From Massilia atriviolacea (lineage in GTDB: Bacteria; Pseudomonadota; Gammaproteobacteria; Burkholderiales; Burkholderiaceae_D): DNA of 64,000 nt. The position numbers and the translations under genes are program-made. This document shows positions 24,523 to 37,259 of this stretch, in pieces. The stretch spans positions 1 to 64,000 of the forward strand of contig NZ_RXLQ01000008.1 of the NCBI RefSeq assembly GCF_003953935.1. The letters are read 5' to 3'. The first letter of the stretch is position 1. Each line of letters begins with the position of its first letter. The notes under the pieces were generated by a model that ran no database searches, was not told the DNA's origin, and saw only the letters and a program-made list of their open reading frames with translations.

Positions 24523-25548
24523 ATGAAACTTGCAACATTGAAAACAGGCGGGCGCGATGGTTCGCTGGTCGTCGTCAGCCGCGACCTGTCGCGCTACCAG
24601 AAGGTGCCCAAGATTGCCGCCACCTTGCAATTTGCGCTCGATAACTGGGATGAGGTCGCCGAACGCCTGCAAGGCGTGTATGTCGCGCTCAACGATAACG
24701 CCAGCTGGGACGCCCAGCCTTTCGACGAGGCGCTGTGCCACTCGCCATTGCCGCGCGCCTACCAGTGGGCCGACGGTTCGGCTTACATCAATCACGTGGA
24801 ACTGGTGCGAAAGGCGCGCAACGCCGAGGTGCCGGCATCGTTCTACACCGATCCCCTGATGTACCAGGGCGGCTCGGACTCCTTCATCGGCCCGCGCGAC
24901 CCGATTTATGCGCTGTCGGAAGAGTGGGGCATCGACCTGGAAGCGGAAGTGGCCGTGATCACCGGCGACGTGCCGATGGGCGCCAGCGTCGAGCGCAGTG
25001 CCGCCGCCGTGCGCCTGGTCATGCTGGTCAACGACGTTTCGCTGCGCAACCTGATTCCGAACGAGCTGCTCAAGGGCTTCGGCTTCTTCCAGTCGAAGGC
25101 GGCCAGCGCCTTTTCGCCGGTCTGCGTCACGCCGGACGAGCTGGGCGACGCCTGGCAGGACACCAAGCTGCGCCTGCCGCTGAACGTGCAGATCAACGGA
25201 AAGCCCTTCGGCAAGCCGAACGCGGGCGACGACATGACCTTCAACTTCGCGCAACTGGTGGCACATGCCGCCAAAACGCGCGAACTGGCGGCCGGCACCA
25301 TCATCGGCTCCGGCACGGTGTCGAACAAGCAGGGCAACCTGCACGGATCGAGCATCGAGAACGGCGGCGTCGGCTACTGCTGCCTGGCGGAAGTACGCAT
25401 GTACGAAACCATCGAACATGGCGCACCCAAGACCGCGTTCCTGAAGTTCGGCGACAGCGTGCGCATCGAGATGCTCGACGCCGCCGGGACCAGCATCTTC
25501 GGCGCCATCGACCAGACCGTGGCCGTGTACGAGGAGCGCCGGCCATGA
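24523..25548 (+). CDS. fumarylacetoacetate hydrolase family protein
   Basis: The 341-residue enzyme has metal ligands in the expected order: D110 (FYTDPLMYQG), E140 and E142 (DLEAEVAVI) and D171 (VNDVSLR), with the SNKQGNLHGSSIENGG active-site segment near the C terminus. It hydrolyses the C-C bond of fumarylacetoacetate or an analogue such as fumarylpyruvate, giving fumarate plus acetoacetate or pyruvate. It starts seven bases after the VOC gene, and its TGA overlaps the next ATG. Confidence 0.92.
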   Translation: MKLATLKTGGRDGSLVVVSRDLSRYQKVPKIAATLQFALDNWDEVAERLQGVYVALNDNASWDAQPFDEALCHSPLPRAYQWADGSAYINHVELVRKARNAEVPASFYTDPLMYQGGSDSFIGPRDPIYALSEEWGIDLEAEVAVITGDVPMGASVERSAAAVRLVMLVNDVSLRNLIPNELLKGFGFFQSKAASAFSPVCVTPDELGDAWQDTKLRLPLNVQINGKPFGKPNAGDDMTFNFAQLVAHAAKTRELAAGTIIGSGTVSNKQGNLHGSSIENGGVGYCCLAEVRMYETIEHGAPKTAFLKFGDSVRIEMLDAAGTSIFGAIDQTVAVYEERRP

Positions 25549-26189
25549 AGCTGTACACCTACTTCCGCAGTTCTGCCGCCTACCGGGTGCGCATTGCGCT
25601 GAACCTGAAAGGGGTCGGCTACGAGGCGGTGCCTGTGCATCTGCTGCGCAATGGCGGCGAGCAGCGCGCGCCGGAGTACCTCGCCATCAACCCGAGCGGA
25701 CTGGTGCCGAGCCTGCAGGACAAGGGCACGACCCTGACGCAGTCGATTGCAATCCTGGAATATCTGGAAGAAGTGCATCCGCAGGTGGCCTTGCTGCCGC
25801 GCGACGCGCTGGGCCGGGCGCGCGTGCGTTCGCTGGCGCTGATGGTGGCGTGCGACATTCATCCGCTGACCAATCTGCGGGTGTTGCGCCATCTGGTGCA
25901 TCAGGTCGGTTTGCCGGAAGAAGCCAAGACCGAGTGGTATGTGCATTGGTTACGCGAGGGCATGGCCGCGATCGAAGCGCATCTGGCCCATTCGCCGGAC
26001 ACGGGGCGTTTTTGCCACGGCGACACGCCGACCATGGCGGACTGCTGCCTGGTGCCGCAAGTGTTCAATGCGCGCCGCTTTCATGTGGACCTGGCGCCGT
26101 ATCCGACCATCGCCCGCATCGACGCCATGTGCGCCGCGCTGCCGGCGTTTGCCGAGGCGCATCCATCGCGCCAGCCCGACGCCGAATAA
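25545..26189 (+). CDS. maiA: maleylacetoacetate isomerase (zeta-class GST)
   Basis: The 214-residue zeta glutathione transferase has the catalytic SSAAYRVR motif near residues 9-16, INPSGLVPSL for glutathione binding, SIAILEYLEE and a C-terminal all-helical domain. It isomerises maleylacetoacetate (or maleylpyruvate) to the fumaryl form for the preceding hydrolase. The ATG overlaps the hydrolase stop by ATGA. No homogentisate or gentisate dioxygenase is in the window, so the ring-cleavage step is encoded elsewhere or done by the VOC protein. Confidence 0.92.
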   Translation: MKLYTYFRSSAAYRVRIALNLKGVGYEAVPVHLLRNGGEQRAPEYLAINPSGLVPSLQDKGTTLTQSIAILEYLEEVHPQVALLPRDALGRARVRSLALMVACDIHPLTNLRVLRHLVHQVGLPEEAKTEWYVHWLREGMAAIEAHLAHSPDTGRFCHGDTPTMADCCLVPQVFNARRFHVDLAPYPTIARIDAMCAALPAFAEAHPSRQPDAE

Positions 26190-26197
26190 ACGCCTGC

Positions 26198-26410
26198 TCA
26201 GCGGGTGGCGAAGGCCACCACGCTGATCAAGGTGGCGATCAGCAGGGCCACGCCGATCAGGCCGGCCAGAATCACATACACGGGATTGAGCGCCGTCACA
26301 TCGCGGTCGAAATCGGACTTGCGGCGCAGGCCCACAAAAGACCAGGCGATGGCGGCCAGGGTGGCGAGAAACGACCGTTCGGTGGTCTGGGTGAGGTTCT
26401 TGTCGGACAT
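26198..26410 (-). CDS. DUF2970 family small membrane protein
   Basis: The 70-residue protein has a TLAAIAWSFVGLRRKSDFDRD segment and LNPVYVILAGLIGVALLIATL, the typical DUF2970 layout with one C-terminal membrane helix. AGGGGAA lies five bases before ATG 26410. It is convergent with maiA, nine bases from its end. Function unknown. Confidence 0.88.
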   Translation of the reverse strand: MSDKNLTQTTERSFLATLAAIAWSFVGLRRKSDFDRDVTALNPVYVILAGLIGVALLIATLISVVAFATR

Positions 26411-26630
26411 ATGGTTCCCCTTTCGATGCTGCGGGCAGGGCAGGCGCCCCGATTCCTCCGAGCATAGCCGCTTCGCTGGGCGCGCAACAGGAGCAGATCG
26501 GCGCGCAAGACCATATCAAAAGGCGGGAACCGCGCTGGCGCTGGTGGGGTCGAACAAATACCAAGCTCATCGATGTGCGGCGGACCGCAGGCGCGGCGCG
26601 CGGCCTGCCTGCGGCGCGCGCCGTCAGTGC

Positions 26631-27071
26631 TTACTTCGCTTTTGCGGCGCCGTCCGTCGGCGACGAGATTTCCTGCAGCGCCTGGCCGATGCCGCTCGTT
26701 TGCTTGGTCGCCATGTCGCCCAGCGACACGATGCCGACCAGCGAGTGCGACTGCTGGTCCACCACCGGTACGCGGCGGATCTGCACGTCGCCCATCTGGG
26801 TCAGCACGTCGTCGACCGACTGGGTCGCGTAGCAGGTGCGCACTTCGGTGCTCATCGCGTCGCCGACGCGGCTCGTTTCCGGCGCCTTGCCGGCGGCGGT
26901 GGAGCGCACGGTGATGTCGCGGTCGGTGATCATGCCGACCAGTTTGTCGCCATCGACGACCGGCAGGGAGCCGATATTGAACTCTTTCATGATCTGCGCG
27001 GCGCGGTGCACGCTGTCCTCGGGCGAGACGTGTTGAACATCGCGGCTCATGACTTCTTGAATGGTGGGCAT
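26631..27071 (-). CDS. tandem CBS-domain protein
   Basis: The 146-residue protein consists of two CBS motifs (about 8-62 and 73-128), with the nucleotide-contact pattern GMITDRDITVR in the first and GIVSLGDMA in the second. Such stand-alone pairs bind adenine nucleotides and act as energy or stress sensors. ATG 27071 has GGAG six bases upstream. The last 15 residues are an alanine-rich tail. Confidence 0.9.
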   Translation of the reverse strand: MPTIQEVMSRDVQHVSPEDSVHRAAQIMKEFNIGSLPVVDGDKLVGMITDRDITVRSTAAGKAPETSRVGDAMSTEVRTCYATQSVDDVLTQMGDVQIRRVPVVDQQSHSLVGIVSLGDMATKQTSGIGQALQEISSPTDGAAKAK

Positions 27072-27237
27072 CTGTATCTCCAAAGCTAAAAATTGATAAG
27101 TTGTTATTTATCCCGATCGGGTTGGCAGCATCATGCACGTTTTCCCGAAAACGGGCCGCGTGGTTGAAATTGCATCATTCGACACGGTGCCGGGCGCCGT
27201 GTCGGCTACAATCCTCCCTTTTTGCCGGCAGCTTCCG

Positions 27238-28014
27238 ATGTCCGTTCAAGCCATTCCTCCCGCCATTCTCGACGCCGCCTCGCGTGCCCATCCGTCCTGG
27301 CAGCCCATCCTGCGCCAGGGGCTGGAAGCGATCATGCGCGCCGAGCCCTTGTACCTGCCGACCCTGGCTGCCGACAATTACCTGCCGACCGAGCAGCGCC
27401 TGTTCGCCGCCTTCGCCTTGCCGCTCGACCAGGTGCGCTACGTGCTGGTGGGCGAGGGCCCGTACCCGCGCCCCGAAAGCGCCACCGGCGTGTGTTTCAT
27501 GGACGGCGCCGTCGGCAAGCTGTGGAGCGAGAGCGGGCTGTCCAAGCCGGTCAACAAGGCCACCTCGCTGCGCAACTTCATGAAACTGCTGCTGGTGGCC
27601 GACGGCCAGCTTCACGCGGGCGCCACCGGCGGCGCCGCGCTGGCGCCGGTGGCGGCCGCCGCCGCGCACAACGGCAGCATCCAGACCCTGGCCGAGCTGC
27701 AACAGAACCTGACCCGGCAGGGCTTTCTGCTGCTCAACGCGTCGCTGGTCTTCCGCGCGCACGTGGCCCCGCTCATCGACGCCCGCGCCTGGCTGCCCTT
27801 CCTGCAGACCGTGATGGCGGCCCTTGCCGCCCGCGAACACAAGCCCACCCTGGTTTTGTGGGGGAAAATTGCGGAACAACTACAGAAATTGCCAGAAACA
27901 AAGAGTTTTCCGCAGCTCAGCTCCGAGCATCCGTATAATTTGTCTTTTATCCAGCACGCTGGCATGCAGGAGCTGTTCGGGCCGATGCAGCTGCTGCGCG
28001 CCGCTGGTTCTTGA
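27238..28014 (+). CDS. uracil-DNA glycosylase superfamily protein with altered motif
   Basis: The 258-residue protein keeps the order of family 1 uracil-DNA glycosylases: VRYVLVGEGPYPRPESATGVCFM (69-88), GFLLLNASLVFR, then TLVLWG and a C-terminal SSEHPYN in place of the HPSPLS loop. In the first motif the usual GQDPYH reads G72-E-G-P-Y-P77, so the catalytic water-activating Asp and the adjacent His are both replaced. The enzyme may have different chemistry, a different substrate, or be inactive. I chose ATG 27238 because conserved sequence starts soon after it. Confidence 0.8.
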   Translation: MSVQAIPPAILDAASRAHPSWQPILRQGLEAIMRAEPLYLPTLAADNYLPTEQRLFAAFALPLDQVRYVLVGEGPYPRPESATGVCFMDGAVGKLWSESGLSKPVNKATSLRNFMKLLLVADGQLHAGATGGAALAPVAAAAAHNGSIQTLAELQQNLTRQGFLLLNASLVFRAHVAPLIDARAWLPFLQTVMAALAAREHKPTLVLWGKIAEQLQKLPETKSFPQLSSEHPYNLSFIQHAGMQELFGPMQLLRAAGS

Positions 28015-28059
28015 CACGGCAGGGTTTGTTTTCAGCCTTGCCAATATGGAAGGCGCAAC

Positions 28060-28683
28060 ATGAACAAACTGAAGCTGGCGATCGGCTTGTTAAGTATGGC
28101 GTGCACAGGCCTTGCCAATGCCGCGCAGGAGGACGCGCCCGCGCCCGCGCACGTTGGGCCGGCAGTGCAAGCCGAGCCGGCGGCACCGGTTCGCACCAGG
28201 ACGCCGAGGGTGGCAACCCGCATGCGCATCATTGACGACGCCCATGTCGACGTGCGTTTTTTTCGCAAGCAGGCCTGCTACAGCGGTACGGGCGTGGTCG
28301 CCTCCAAGGCGGGCGGATTGCCCGCTATTTTCCGCCGCAAGAAAGTCGTCTCCATCGGCATTCCGGTGACGCCGGCGGTGGAGGCCATGAAAGAGCGCAG
28401 CGGCTTCATGAGCAACGCGTTCTACCGCGAATATGCGCTCGCTCCCGGCGAGCCGGTGGTCATCCAGGCGGGTTACCTGTCGGGCGCTGCGCACATGCCT
28501 TACGTCTGTCGCTTTCCCGCAGTCACGTTCGTACCCGACAAGGGTAGCGATTACGAAGTCGAGACGCGCGTGGGCGAGCAAAGTTGTCATTTGCTGGTCG
28601 GCAGGATCGTTACATCGGAGGGCAAGGTCAACGTTGTTCCAGTGGCGCTAACCACGACATCCGAGTGCGCGCAGGGCGAATGA
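28060..28683 (+). CDS. exported hypothetical protein
   Basis: The 207-residue protein has a signal peptide (MNKLKLAIGLLSMACTGLANA, cleavage near 21), then a low-complexity Ala/Pro spacer to about 50 and a beta-rich domain with three cysteines. A GGAAGG ribosome site lies before the ATG. No family is recognised. It lies just upstream of the isc promoter on the same strand. Confidence 0.7.
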   Translation: MNKLKLAIGLLSMACTGLANAAQEDAPAPAHVGPAVQAEPAAPVRTRTPRVATRMRIIDDAHVDVRFFRKQACYSGTGVVASKAGGLPAIFRRKKVVSIGIPVTPAVEAMKERSGFMSNAFYREYALAPGEPVVIQAGYLSGAAHMPYVCRFPAVTFVPDKGSDYEVETRVGEQSCHLLVGRIVTSEGKVNVVPVALTTTSECAQGE

Positions 28684-28758
28684 GCGTCTTGTCAGGAGAA
28701 GTGATGGGTGCCGGCGGCAGTCCGGAAATGGACCTCCCAAGACAAGATGTCCCATCTT

Positions 28759-28767
28759 TGGTATACT
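28759..28767 (+). promoter_or_regulatory. extended -10 promoter of the isc operon
   Basis: TGGTATACT is an extended -10 (TGn-TATACT) with no strong -35, located 100 bases before iscR. The IscR box overlaps it. Confidence 0.5.
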
Positions 28768-28788
28768 TGACTAATTCGATCAACTAAT
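28763..28788. promoter_or_regulatory. IscR type 1 binding site
   Basis: The left half ATACTTGACTA and right half GATCAACTAAT flank a short AT centre, closely following the type 1 IscR consensus (ATASYYGACT...AGTCRRSTAT-like). It overlaps the -10 of the operon, so [2Fe-2S]-IscR would repress its own operon when clusters are sufficient. Confidence 0.75.
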
Positions 28789-28866
28789 CCGGTCTTTGAT
28801 GGCAGTCTGCATCGACCTGCGTTGATTGAAACGAGGCAATATTTTACCACTGTGACCGGGGTTGTG

Positions 28867-29349
28867 ATGCGTCTGACCACAAAAGGCCGTTTTGCTGTAA
28901 CTGCGATGATCGATCTTGCCCTGCGACAGGGCAAGGGTCCCGTCACGCTGTCGGGCATCAGCCAGCGCCAGGCCATTTCGCTGTCGTATCTGGAGCAATT
29001 GTTCGGCAAGCTGCGCCGACACGAGATCGTCGAGTCGATCCGCGGTCCCGGCGGCGGCTACAGCCTGGCCCGCCGTGCCGACAAGGTGACCGTGGCCGAC
29101 ATCATCATCGCCGTCGATGAGCCGCTCGACGCGACCCAGTGCGGCGGCAAGGAAAATTGCCACGGCGCCGACGCGGCCACCGGCACCCGCTGCATGACCC
29201 ACGAGCTGTGGGCCACGCTCAACGAAAAGATGGTCGACTACCTCGATTCGGTCTCCCTGCAAGACCTGGTCGACCAGCAGAAGCAAAAGAATTGTGAACA
29301 AAACGTCGTGCACGTGCACCGTGCCCACGCCGCTGTCGGACAAAATTGA
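28867..29349 (+). CDS. iscR: Fe-S cluster regulator IscR
   Basis: This 160-residue Rrf2-family winged-helix repressor starts [14 protein letters not shown]. Cluster ligands are C92, C98, C109 and H112 (CMTH). The spacing between the second and third Cys is longer than in E. coli (11 versus 6), with a short insert. ATG 28867 is the Rrf2 start; 15 upstream codons are also open. It is first gene of the isc operon, with iscS starting 19 bases later. Confidence 0.96.
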   Translation: MRLTTKGRFAVTAMIDLALRQGKGPVTLSGISQRQAISLSYLEQLFGKLRRHEIVESIRGPGGGYSLARRADKVTVADIIIAVDEPLDATQCGGKENCHGADAATGTRCMTHELWATLNEKMVDYLDSVSLQDLVDQQKQKNCEQNVVHVHRAHAAVGQN

Positions 29350-29368
29350 AGCATATTGGAGTGATTTG

Positions 29369-30625
<1,257 letters not shown>

Positions 30626-30652
30626 CCGTATTGAATCATCAGGAGTTCTACC

Positions 30653-31042
30653 ATGGCATACTCGGACAAAGTGTTGGACCACTACGAAAATCCACGTAAC
30701 GTCGGCGCCTTCGACAAGGGCGACGAGACGATCGGCACCGGCATGGTCGGCGCGCCGGCCTGCGGCGACGTGATGAAGCTGCAGATCAAGGTCGGCGCCG
30801 ATGGCCTGATCGAAGACGCGAAGTTCAAGACCTACGGCTGCGGCTCGGCGATCGCCTCGTCGTCGCTGGTGACCGAATGGGTCAAGGGCAAGACGCTGGA
30901 CCAGGCGCTGTCGATCAAGAACACCCAGATCGCCGAAGAACTGGCACTGCCGCCGGTCAAGATTCACTGCTCGATCCTGGCGGAAGACGCGATCAAGGCG
31001 GCTGTGCTGGACTACAAGACCAAGCATCCGGCCGTCGCCTGA
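30653..31042 (+). CDS. iscU: Fe-S scaffold protein IscU
   Basis: The 129-residue scaffold has cluster ligands C37, C63, H105 and C106, and D39, which aids cluster release. The LPPVK chaperone-recognition motif is at 99-103, the site bound by HscA. It receives sulfur from IscS, the preceding gene. Confidence 0.98.
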   Translation: MAYSDKVLDHYENPRNVGAFDKGDETIGTGMVGAPACGDVMKLQIKVGADGLIEDAKFKTYGCGSAIASSSLVTEWVKGKTLDQALSIKNTQIAEELALPPVKIHCSILAEDAIKAAVLDYKTKHPAVA

Positions 31043-31075
31043 GGTTGATTTACAGTTGTACTCGCGGAGGGAAAC

Positions 31076-31399
31076 ATGGCAATCACACTGACCGAAAAAG
31101 CAGCCAAGCACATTAACCGCTACATCGAACGTCGCGGCAAGGGTGTCGGCTTGCGTTTTGGCGTGCGCACCACGGGTTGCTCGGGCCTGGCCTACAAGCT
31201 CGAATATGTCGATGAAGCGGCGGCCGAAGACAATGTCTTCGAGTCGCACGGCGTGAAGGTCTTTGTCGACCCGAAAAGCCTGCCCTACATCGACGGTACC
31301 GAGCTCGACTTCACGCGCGAGGGCTTGAACGAAGGCTTCCGCTTCAACAACCCGCACGTCAAGGACGAGTGCGGTTGCGGCGAGAGCTTCCGTATCTGA
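31076..31399 (+). CDS. iscA: A-type Fe-S carrier IscA
   Basis: The 107-residue A-type carrier has the three conserved cysteines C35 (TTGCSGLAY), C99 and C101 (CGCGESF). It carries clusters from IscU to apo-targets. A GGAGGG ribosome site precedes the ATG. Confidence 0.97.
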   Translation: MAITLTEKAAKHINRYIERRGKGVGLRFGVRTTGCSGLAYKLEYVDEAAAEDNVFESHGVKVFVDPKSLPYIDGTELDFTREGLNEGFRFNNPHVKDECGCGESFRI

Positions 31400-31421
31400 C
31401 CCCGGTCAGGTAGCCGCACCC

Positions 31422-31940
31422 ATGCAGAATCACTTCGACCTCTTCAACCTGCCGCCCCGTTTCTCGCTCGACACGGGCGCCCTCGACGCCGCTTACCGCG
31501 ACGTCCAGGGCCAGGTGCATCCCGACCGCTTCGTCAACGCCACCGACGCCGAAAAACGCGTCGCCATGCAATGGGCCACGCGCGCCAACGAAGCCTACCA
31601 GACCCTCAAAAACCCGCAAAAGCGCGCCCAGTACCTGTGCGAGCAGCACGGCGTCGACCTGCGGACGGAATCGAACACGGCCATGCCGATGGCCTTCCTG
31701 ATGCAGCAGATGGAGTGGCGCGAGGCGCTCGGCGACGCGCGCGCGGACAAGGACCTCGGCGCGCTGGAAGCGCTCGACGAGCAGGTCAGGCAGGAGCGCA
31801 AGGCGCGCCTGGTGCAGATCGGCGAGCAGCTCGACGGCGGCGACTACGAGCAGGCCGCGCAGGGGGTGAGGGCGCTGATGTTTTTGGAAAAATTGACGCA
31901 GGAGATAGACGTATTGCTCGAGACGCTTGAGGAAACGTAA
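31422..31940 (+). CDS. hscB: co-chaperone HscB
   Basis: The 172-residue protein has a J domain with the HPD motif at 33-35 and a C-terminal helical IscU-binding domain (about 95-172). It delivers IscU to HscA and stimulates its ATPase. The TAA stop shares a base with the next ATG (TAATG). Confidence 0.96.
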   Translation: MQNHFDLFNLPPRFSLDTGALDAAYRDVQGQVHPDRFVNATDAEKRVAMQWATRANEAYQTLKNPQKRAQYLCEQHGVDLRTESNTAMPMAFLMQQMEWREALGDARADKDLGALEALDEQVRQERKARLVQIGEQLDGGDYEQAAQGVRALMFLEKLTQEIDVLLETLEET

Positions 31941-32401
31941 TGCTCGACTGGGCCGACGGACTGCATTACGCTGTCGAGGCCGTGAAGATACTGGGCGGTT
32001 TTGCTTCTTTTTATGCCGTCGTCAAGCTGCGCCAGATTGAACGCAGATACCTGTTCAAGGCGACGATTCCACAAATGGTGGACAATATCCAGAAGACGTT
32101 AGATGAGCTCAACGCCTGTATGGGAAAGTCAGGCAACGATCGCTTGCAGGTTGCGCTGGTGCTCAATGTGTTGATCGTCGACGTCAAGAATATCCGGCGC
32201 AAGGCGCATGGCGATTCACTGCGCGCGGCCAAGGCCTTGCTGAAGGCGATGAGCGCGACGCGCCCGCGGCGGTTCTTTTGGCAGGCGGATGCACCGCTGG
32301 CACCGAAGCGCCAGGCTTTGCTCGATATCTACGGCCTTGGAATGGGCTTGATTCGTTCACTGGAAAATGATCTGAAAGATCAGCGATGGAGCAGCAAATG
32401 A
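31940..32401 (+). CDS. unknown protein inserted in the isc operon (1)
   Basis: The 153-residue protein is translationally coupled to hscB. It has one hydrophobic N-terminal stretch (AVEAVKILGGFASFYAVV, possible membrane anchor), then basic helical sequence with TLDELNACMGKSGNDRLQVALVLNVLIVDVKNIRRKAHG. No family is recognised. It lies between hscB and hscA, a junction that is normally uninterrupted. The next gene overlaps it by ATGA. Confidence 0.72.
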   Translation: MLDWADGLHYAVEAVKILGGFASFYAVVKLRQIERRYLFKATIPQMVDNIQKTLDELNACMGKSGNDRLQVALVLNVLIVDVKNIRRKAHGDSLRAAKALLKAMSATRPRRFFWQADAPLAPKRQALLDIYGLGMGLIRSLENDLKDQRWSSK

Positions 32402-32805
32402 GCGACGACAAATTCGATCAGGCGGCGTTCAAGATTTTCCGTATGACCCATGAAGATGAACTGAAGTGGGTGAGCAAACCCTTGCCTCGGACTTTGGCGC
32501 CAGGCAGCGATTCACTCTTTCCGGTGTACTTCGAAACGACCTATCAAGGCCGCAGGCTGGGACTGTTTCAGGAGCGAAGCTGGCCTCCATCGCGCGAAGC
32601 GCGGATGGCCGGTCTTGACGGAGCCGGGGATGCGTGGCGAACAGCCGCGCGTCTCGTGCTGATAGGAGAACACGACGAGATCATGTTCGTGTTTCCTCCT
32701 TCGCGCCAGATCAATGGCTTGCTCGATGCGGTCCGCTACAAAGACGCGAATGTCGGGGAGTTCCTCGATGAATTACTTAAATCTGAACCGGTAGACGTAA
32801 AATAA
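32398..32805 (+). CDS. unknown protein inserted in the isc operon (2)
   Basis: This 135-residue soluble protein has no recognised family. It contains [21 protein letters not shown] and [19 protein letters not shown], a likely alpha/beta fold. ATG 32398 has GGAG six bases upstream and overlaps the stop of the preceding gene (ATGA), so the two are coupled; an earlier ATG at 32386 is weaker. It ends two bases before hscA. Confidence 0.72.
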   Translation: MSDDKFDQAAFKIFRMTHEDELKWVSKPLPRTLAPGSDSLFPVYFETTYQGRRLGLFQERSWPPSREARMAGLDGAGDAWRTAARLVLIGEHDEIMFVFPPSRQINGLLDAVRYKDANVGEFLDELLKSEPVDVK

Positions 32806-32807
32806 CA

Positions 32808-34697
<1,890 letters not shown>

Positions 34698-34704
34698 GCA
34701 ATCG

Positions 34705-34776
34705 TACAAGCATCGATACAAGCAACAATACAAGCAACAATATAAGCAACAATATAAGCAACAATATAAGCAACAC
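34705..34776 (+). repeat. 12-bp tandem repeat, six units, in the hscA-fdx spacer
   Basis: Six direct units of 12 bases begin at 34705, 34717, 34729, 34741, 34753 and 34765. The core is TAYAAGCAACAA, and the first and last units are degenerate. It is the only AT-rich simple repeat in the operon and falls in the transcribed spacer 16 bases before fdx. Copy number could vary between strains and affect fdx translation. Confidence 0.9.
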
Positions 34777-34792
34777 AACCAGGACAATCACC

Positions 34793-35134
34793 GTGCCACA
34801 AATCGTATTCCTTCCCCATCCCGAATTCTGCCCCGAAGGCGCCGTCATCGAGGCGCCGACCGGCAAGTCGGTATGCGACGTCATGCTCGAAAACGATATC
34901 GAAATCGAGCACGCCTGCGACCGTGTCTGCGCCTGCACCACCTGCCACGTGCTGGTGCGCGAAGGCTACGCGTCCCTCAACGAGCTCGAAGAGCGCGAAG
35001 AAGACCTGCTCGACCGCGCATGGGGCCTGGAGCCCGTCTCGCGCCTGTCGTGCCAGGCGATCGTGGGAACCGAAGACCTGGTGGTCGAGATTCCGAAGTA
35101 CACGATCAACCATGCGGCCGAAAAGAACCATTGA
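34793..35134 (+). CDS. fdx: ISC-type [2Fe-2S] ferredoxin
   Basis: This 113-residue adrenodoxin-like ferredoxin has ligands C42, C48, C51 and C87 (ACDRVCACTTC ... LSCQ). It supplies electrons during cluster assembly. The start is GTG 34793; upstream bases are the tandem repeat and a weak CAGGA ribosome site. Confidence 0.96.
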   Translation: MPQIVFLPHPEFCPEGAVIEAPTGKSVCDVMLENDIEIEHACDRVCACTTCHVLVREGYASLNELEEREEDLLDRAWGLEPVSRLSCQAIVGTEDLVVEIPKYTINHAAEKNH

Positions 35135-35147
35135 TCGGGAGCCTGCC

Positions 35148-35342
35148 ATGAAATGGAGCGACATCACGGCGATTGCCGAAGCGCTGTTCGACAAATACCC
35201 CGAGGTCGATCCGGCCGCGCTGCGTTTCGTCGACCTGCACAACTGGGTCATTGAACTCGACGGCTTCGACGACGACCGCACGCGCGGCGGCGAGAAGGTA
35301 CTGGAAGCGATACAGGCGGCGTGGATCGATGAAGCGCGCTGA
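35148..35342 (+). CDS. iscX: IscX (YfhJ)
   Basis: This 64-residue acidic protein begins MKWSDITAIAEALFDKYPEVDP with LHNWVIELDGFDDD, typical of IscX. It binds IscS and iron and tunes cluster assembly. GGGAG precedes ATG 35148. Its end overlaps the next gene by 14 bases. Confidence 0.94.
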   Translation: MKWSDITAIAEALFDKYPEVDPAALRFVDLHNWVIELDGFDDDRTRGGEKVLEAIQAAWIDEAR

Positions 35343-36221
35343 CACCGGCGCCGCCAAGGCCAAGCCGGCTGAAACGCTGGCGCCCGAGATCCGTCCGGGC
35401 CAATCGATCGCGCTGCTGCAGGAACTGCACATCCTCACGCGCGACGGCAAACTCAATCAGGACAGCCGCCGCAAACTCAAGCAGGTCTACCACCTGTACC
35501 AGTTCATCGAGCCGCTGCTCAAGGAAATCCAGGAAGACCACGCCGCCATTTCGCTGGTCGACCATGGCGCCGGCAAATCCTACCTCGGCTTCATCCTGTA
35601 CGACCTGTTCTTCAAGGGCCTGGACGACGGCTCGCGCATCTACGGCATCGAAACGCGCGAAGAACTGGTGCAGAAGTCGGCCGCGCTGGCCCAGAAGCTG
35701 GGTTTTCCCGGCATGTCCTTCCTCAACCTGTCGGTCGCCGAATCGACCCGCTCCGACAAGCTGCCGGCGCAGATCGACATCGTCACCGCGCTCCACGCCT
35801 GCAATACGGCCACCGACGACGCCATCGACTTCGCGCTCAAGAAGCGCGCCAGGTTCATGGTGCTGGTGCCGTGCTGCCAGGCCGAAGTGGCCACGGTCCT
35901 CAAGAAGAACAAGGGCAAGGACCTGGGCAAGAGCGCGCTGACCGAAATCTGGCGCCATCCGCTGCACACGCGCGAATTCGGCAGCCAGGTGACCAACGTG
36001 CTGCGCTGCCTGCAGCTCGAAGCGCACGGCTACCAGGTCAACGTGACGGAGCTGGTGGGCTGGGAGCACTCGATGAAAAATGAGCTGATCATCGCCAGCT
36101 ACAAGAACCTGCCGCGCAAGCGTCCCACCGAACGCCTGCAGGAAGTCCTCGCCACGCTCGGCCTGGAAGAAATGGGCGAGCGTTTCTATACGCAGCATCT
36201 AGCCGAAGCCGAATCGACGAC

Positions 36222-36225
<4 letters not shown>
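35329..36225 (+). CDS. SAM-dependent methyltransferase, Methyltransf_32 type
   Basis: The 298-residue protein has a Rossmann motif [18 protein letters not shown] followed by the acidic IYGIE of motif [19 protein letters not shown] and VLVPCCQAE match the methyltransferase group that includes eukaryotic METTL25-like and Trm13-like proteins. The substrate is unknown; RNA is plausible. It overlaps iscX by 14 bases and ltaE by ATGA, so it belongs to the isc transcript's tail. Confidence 0.82.

Positions 36226-37255
<1,030 letters not shown>

Positions 37256-37259
<4 letters not shown>

Noticed and set aside
34705-34776. Tandem repeat considered as a CRISPR array
   Set aside because: Units are 12 bases without unique spacers and no cas gene is nearby.
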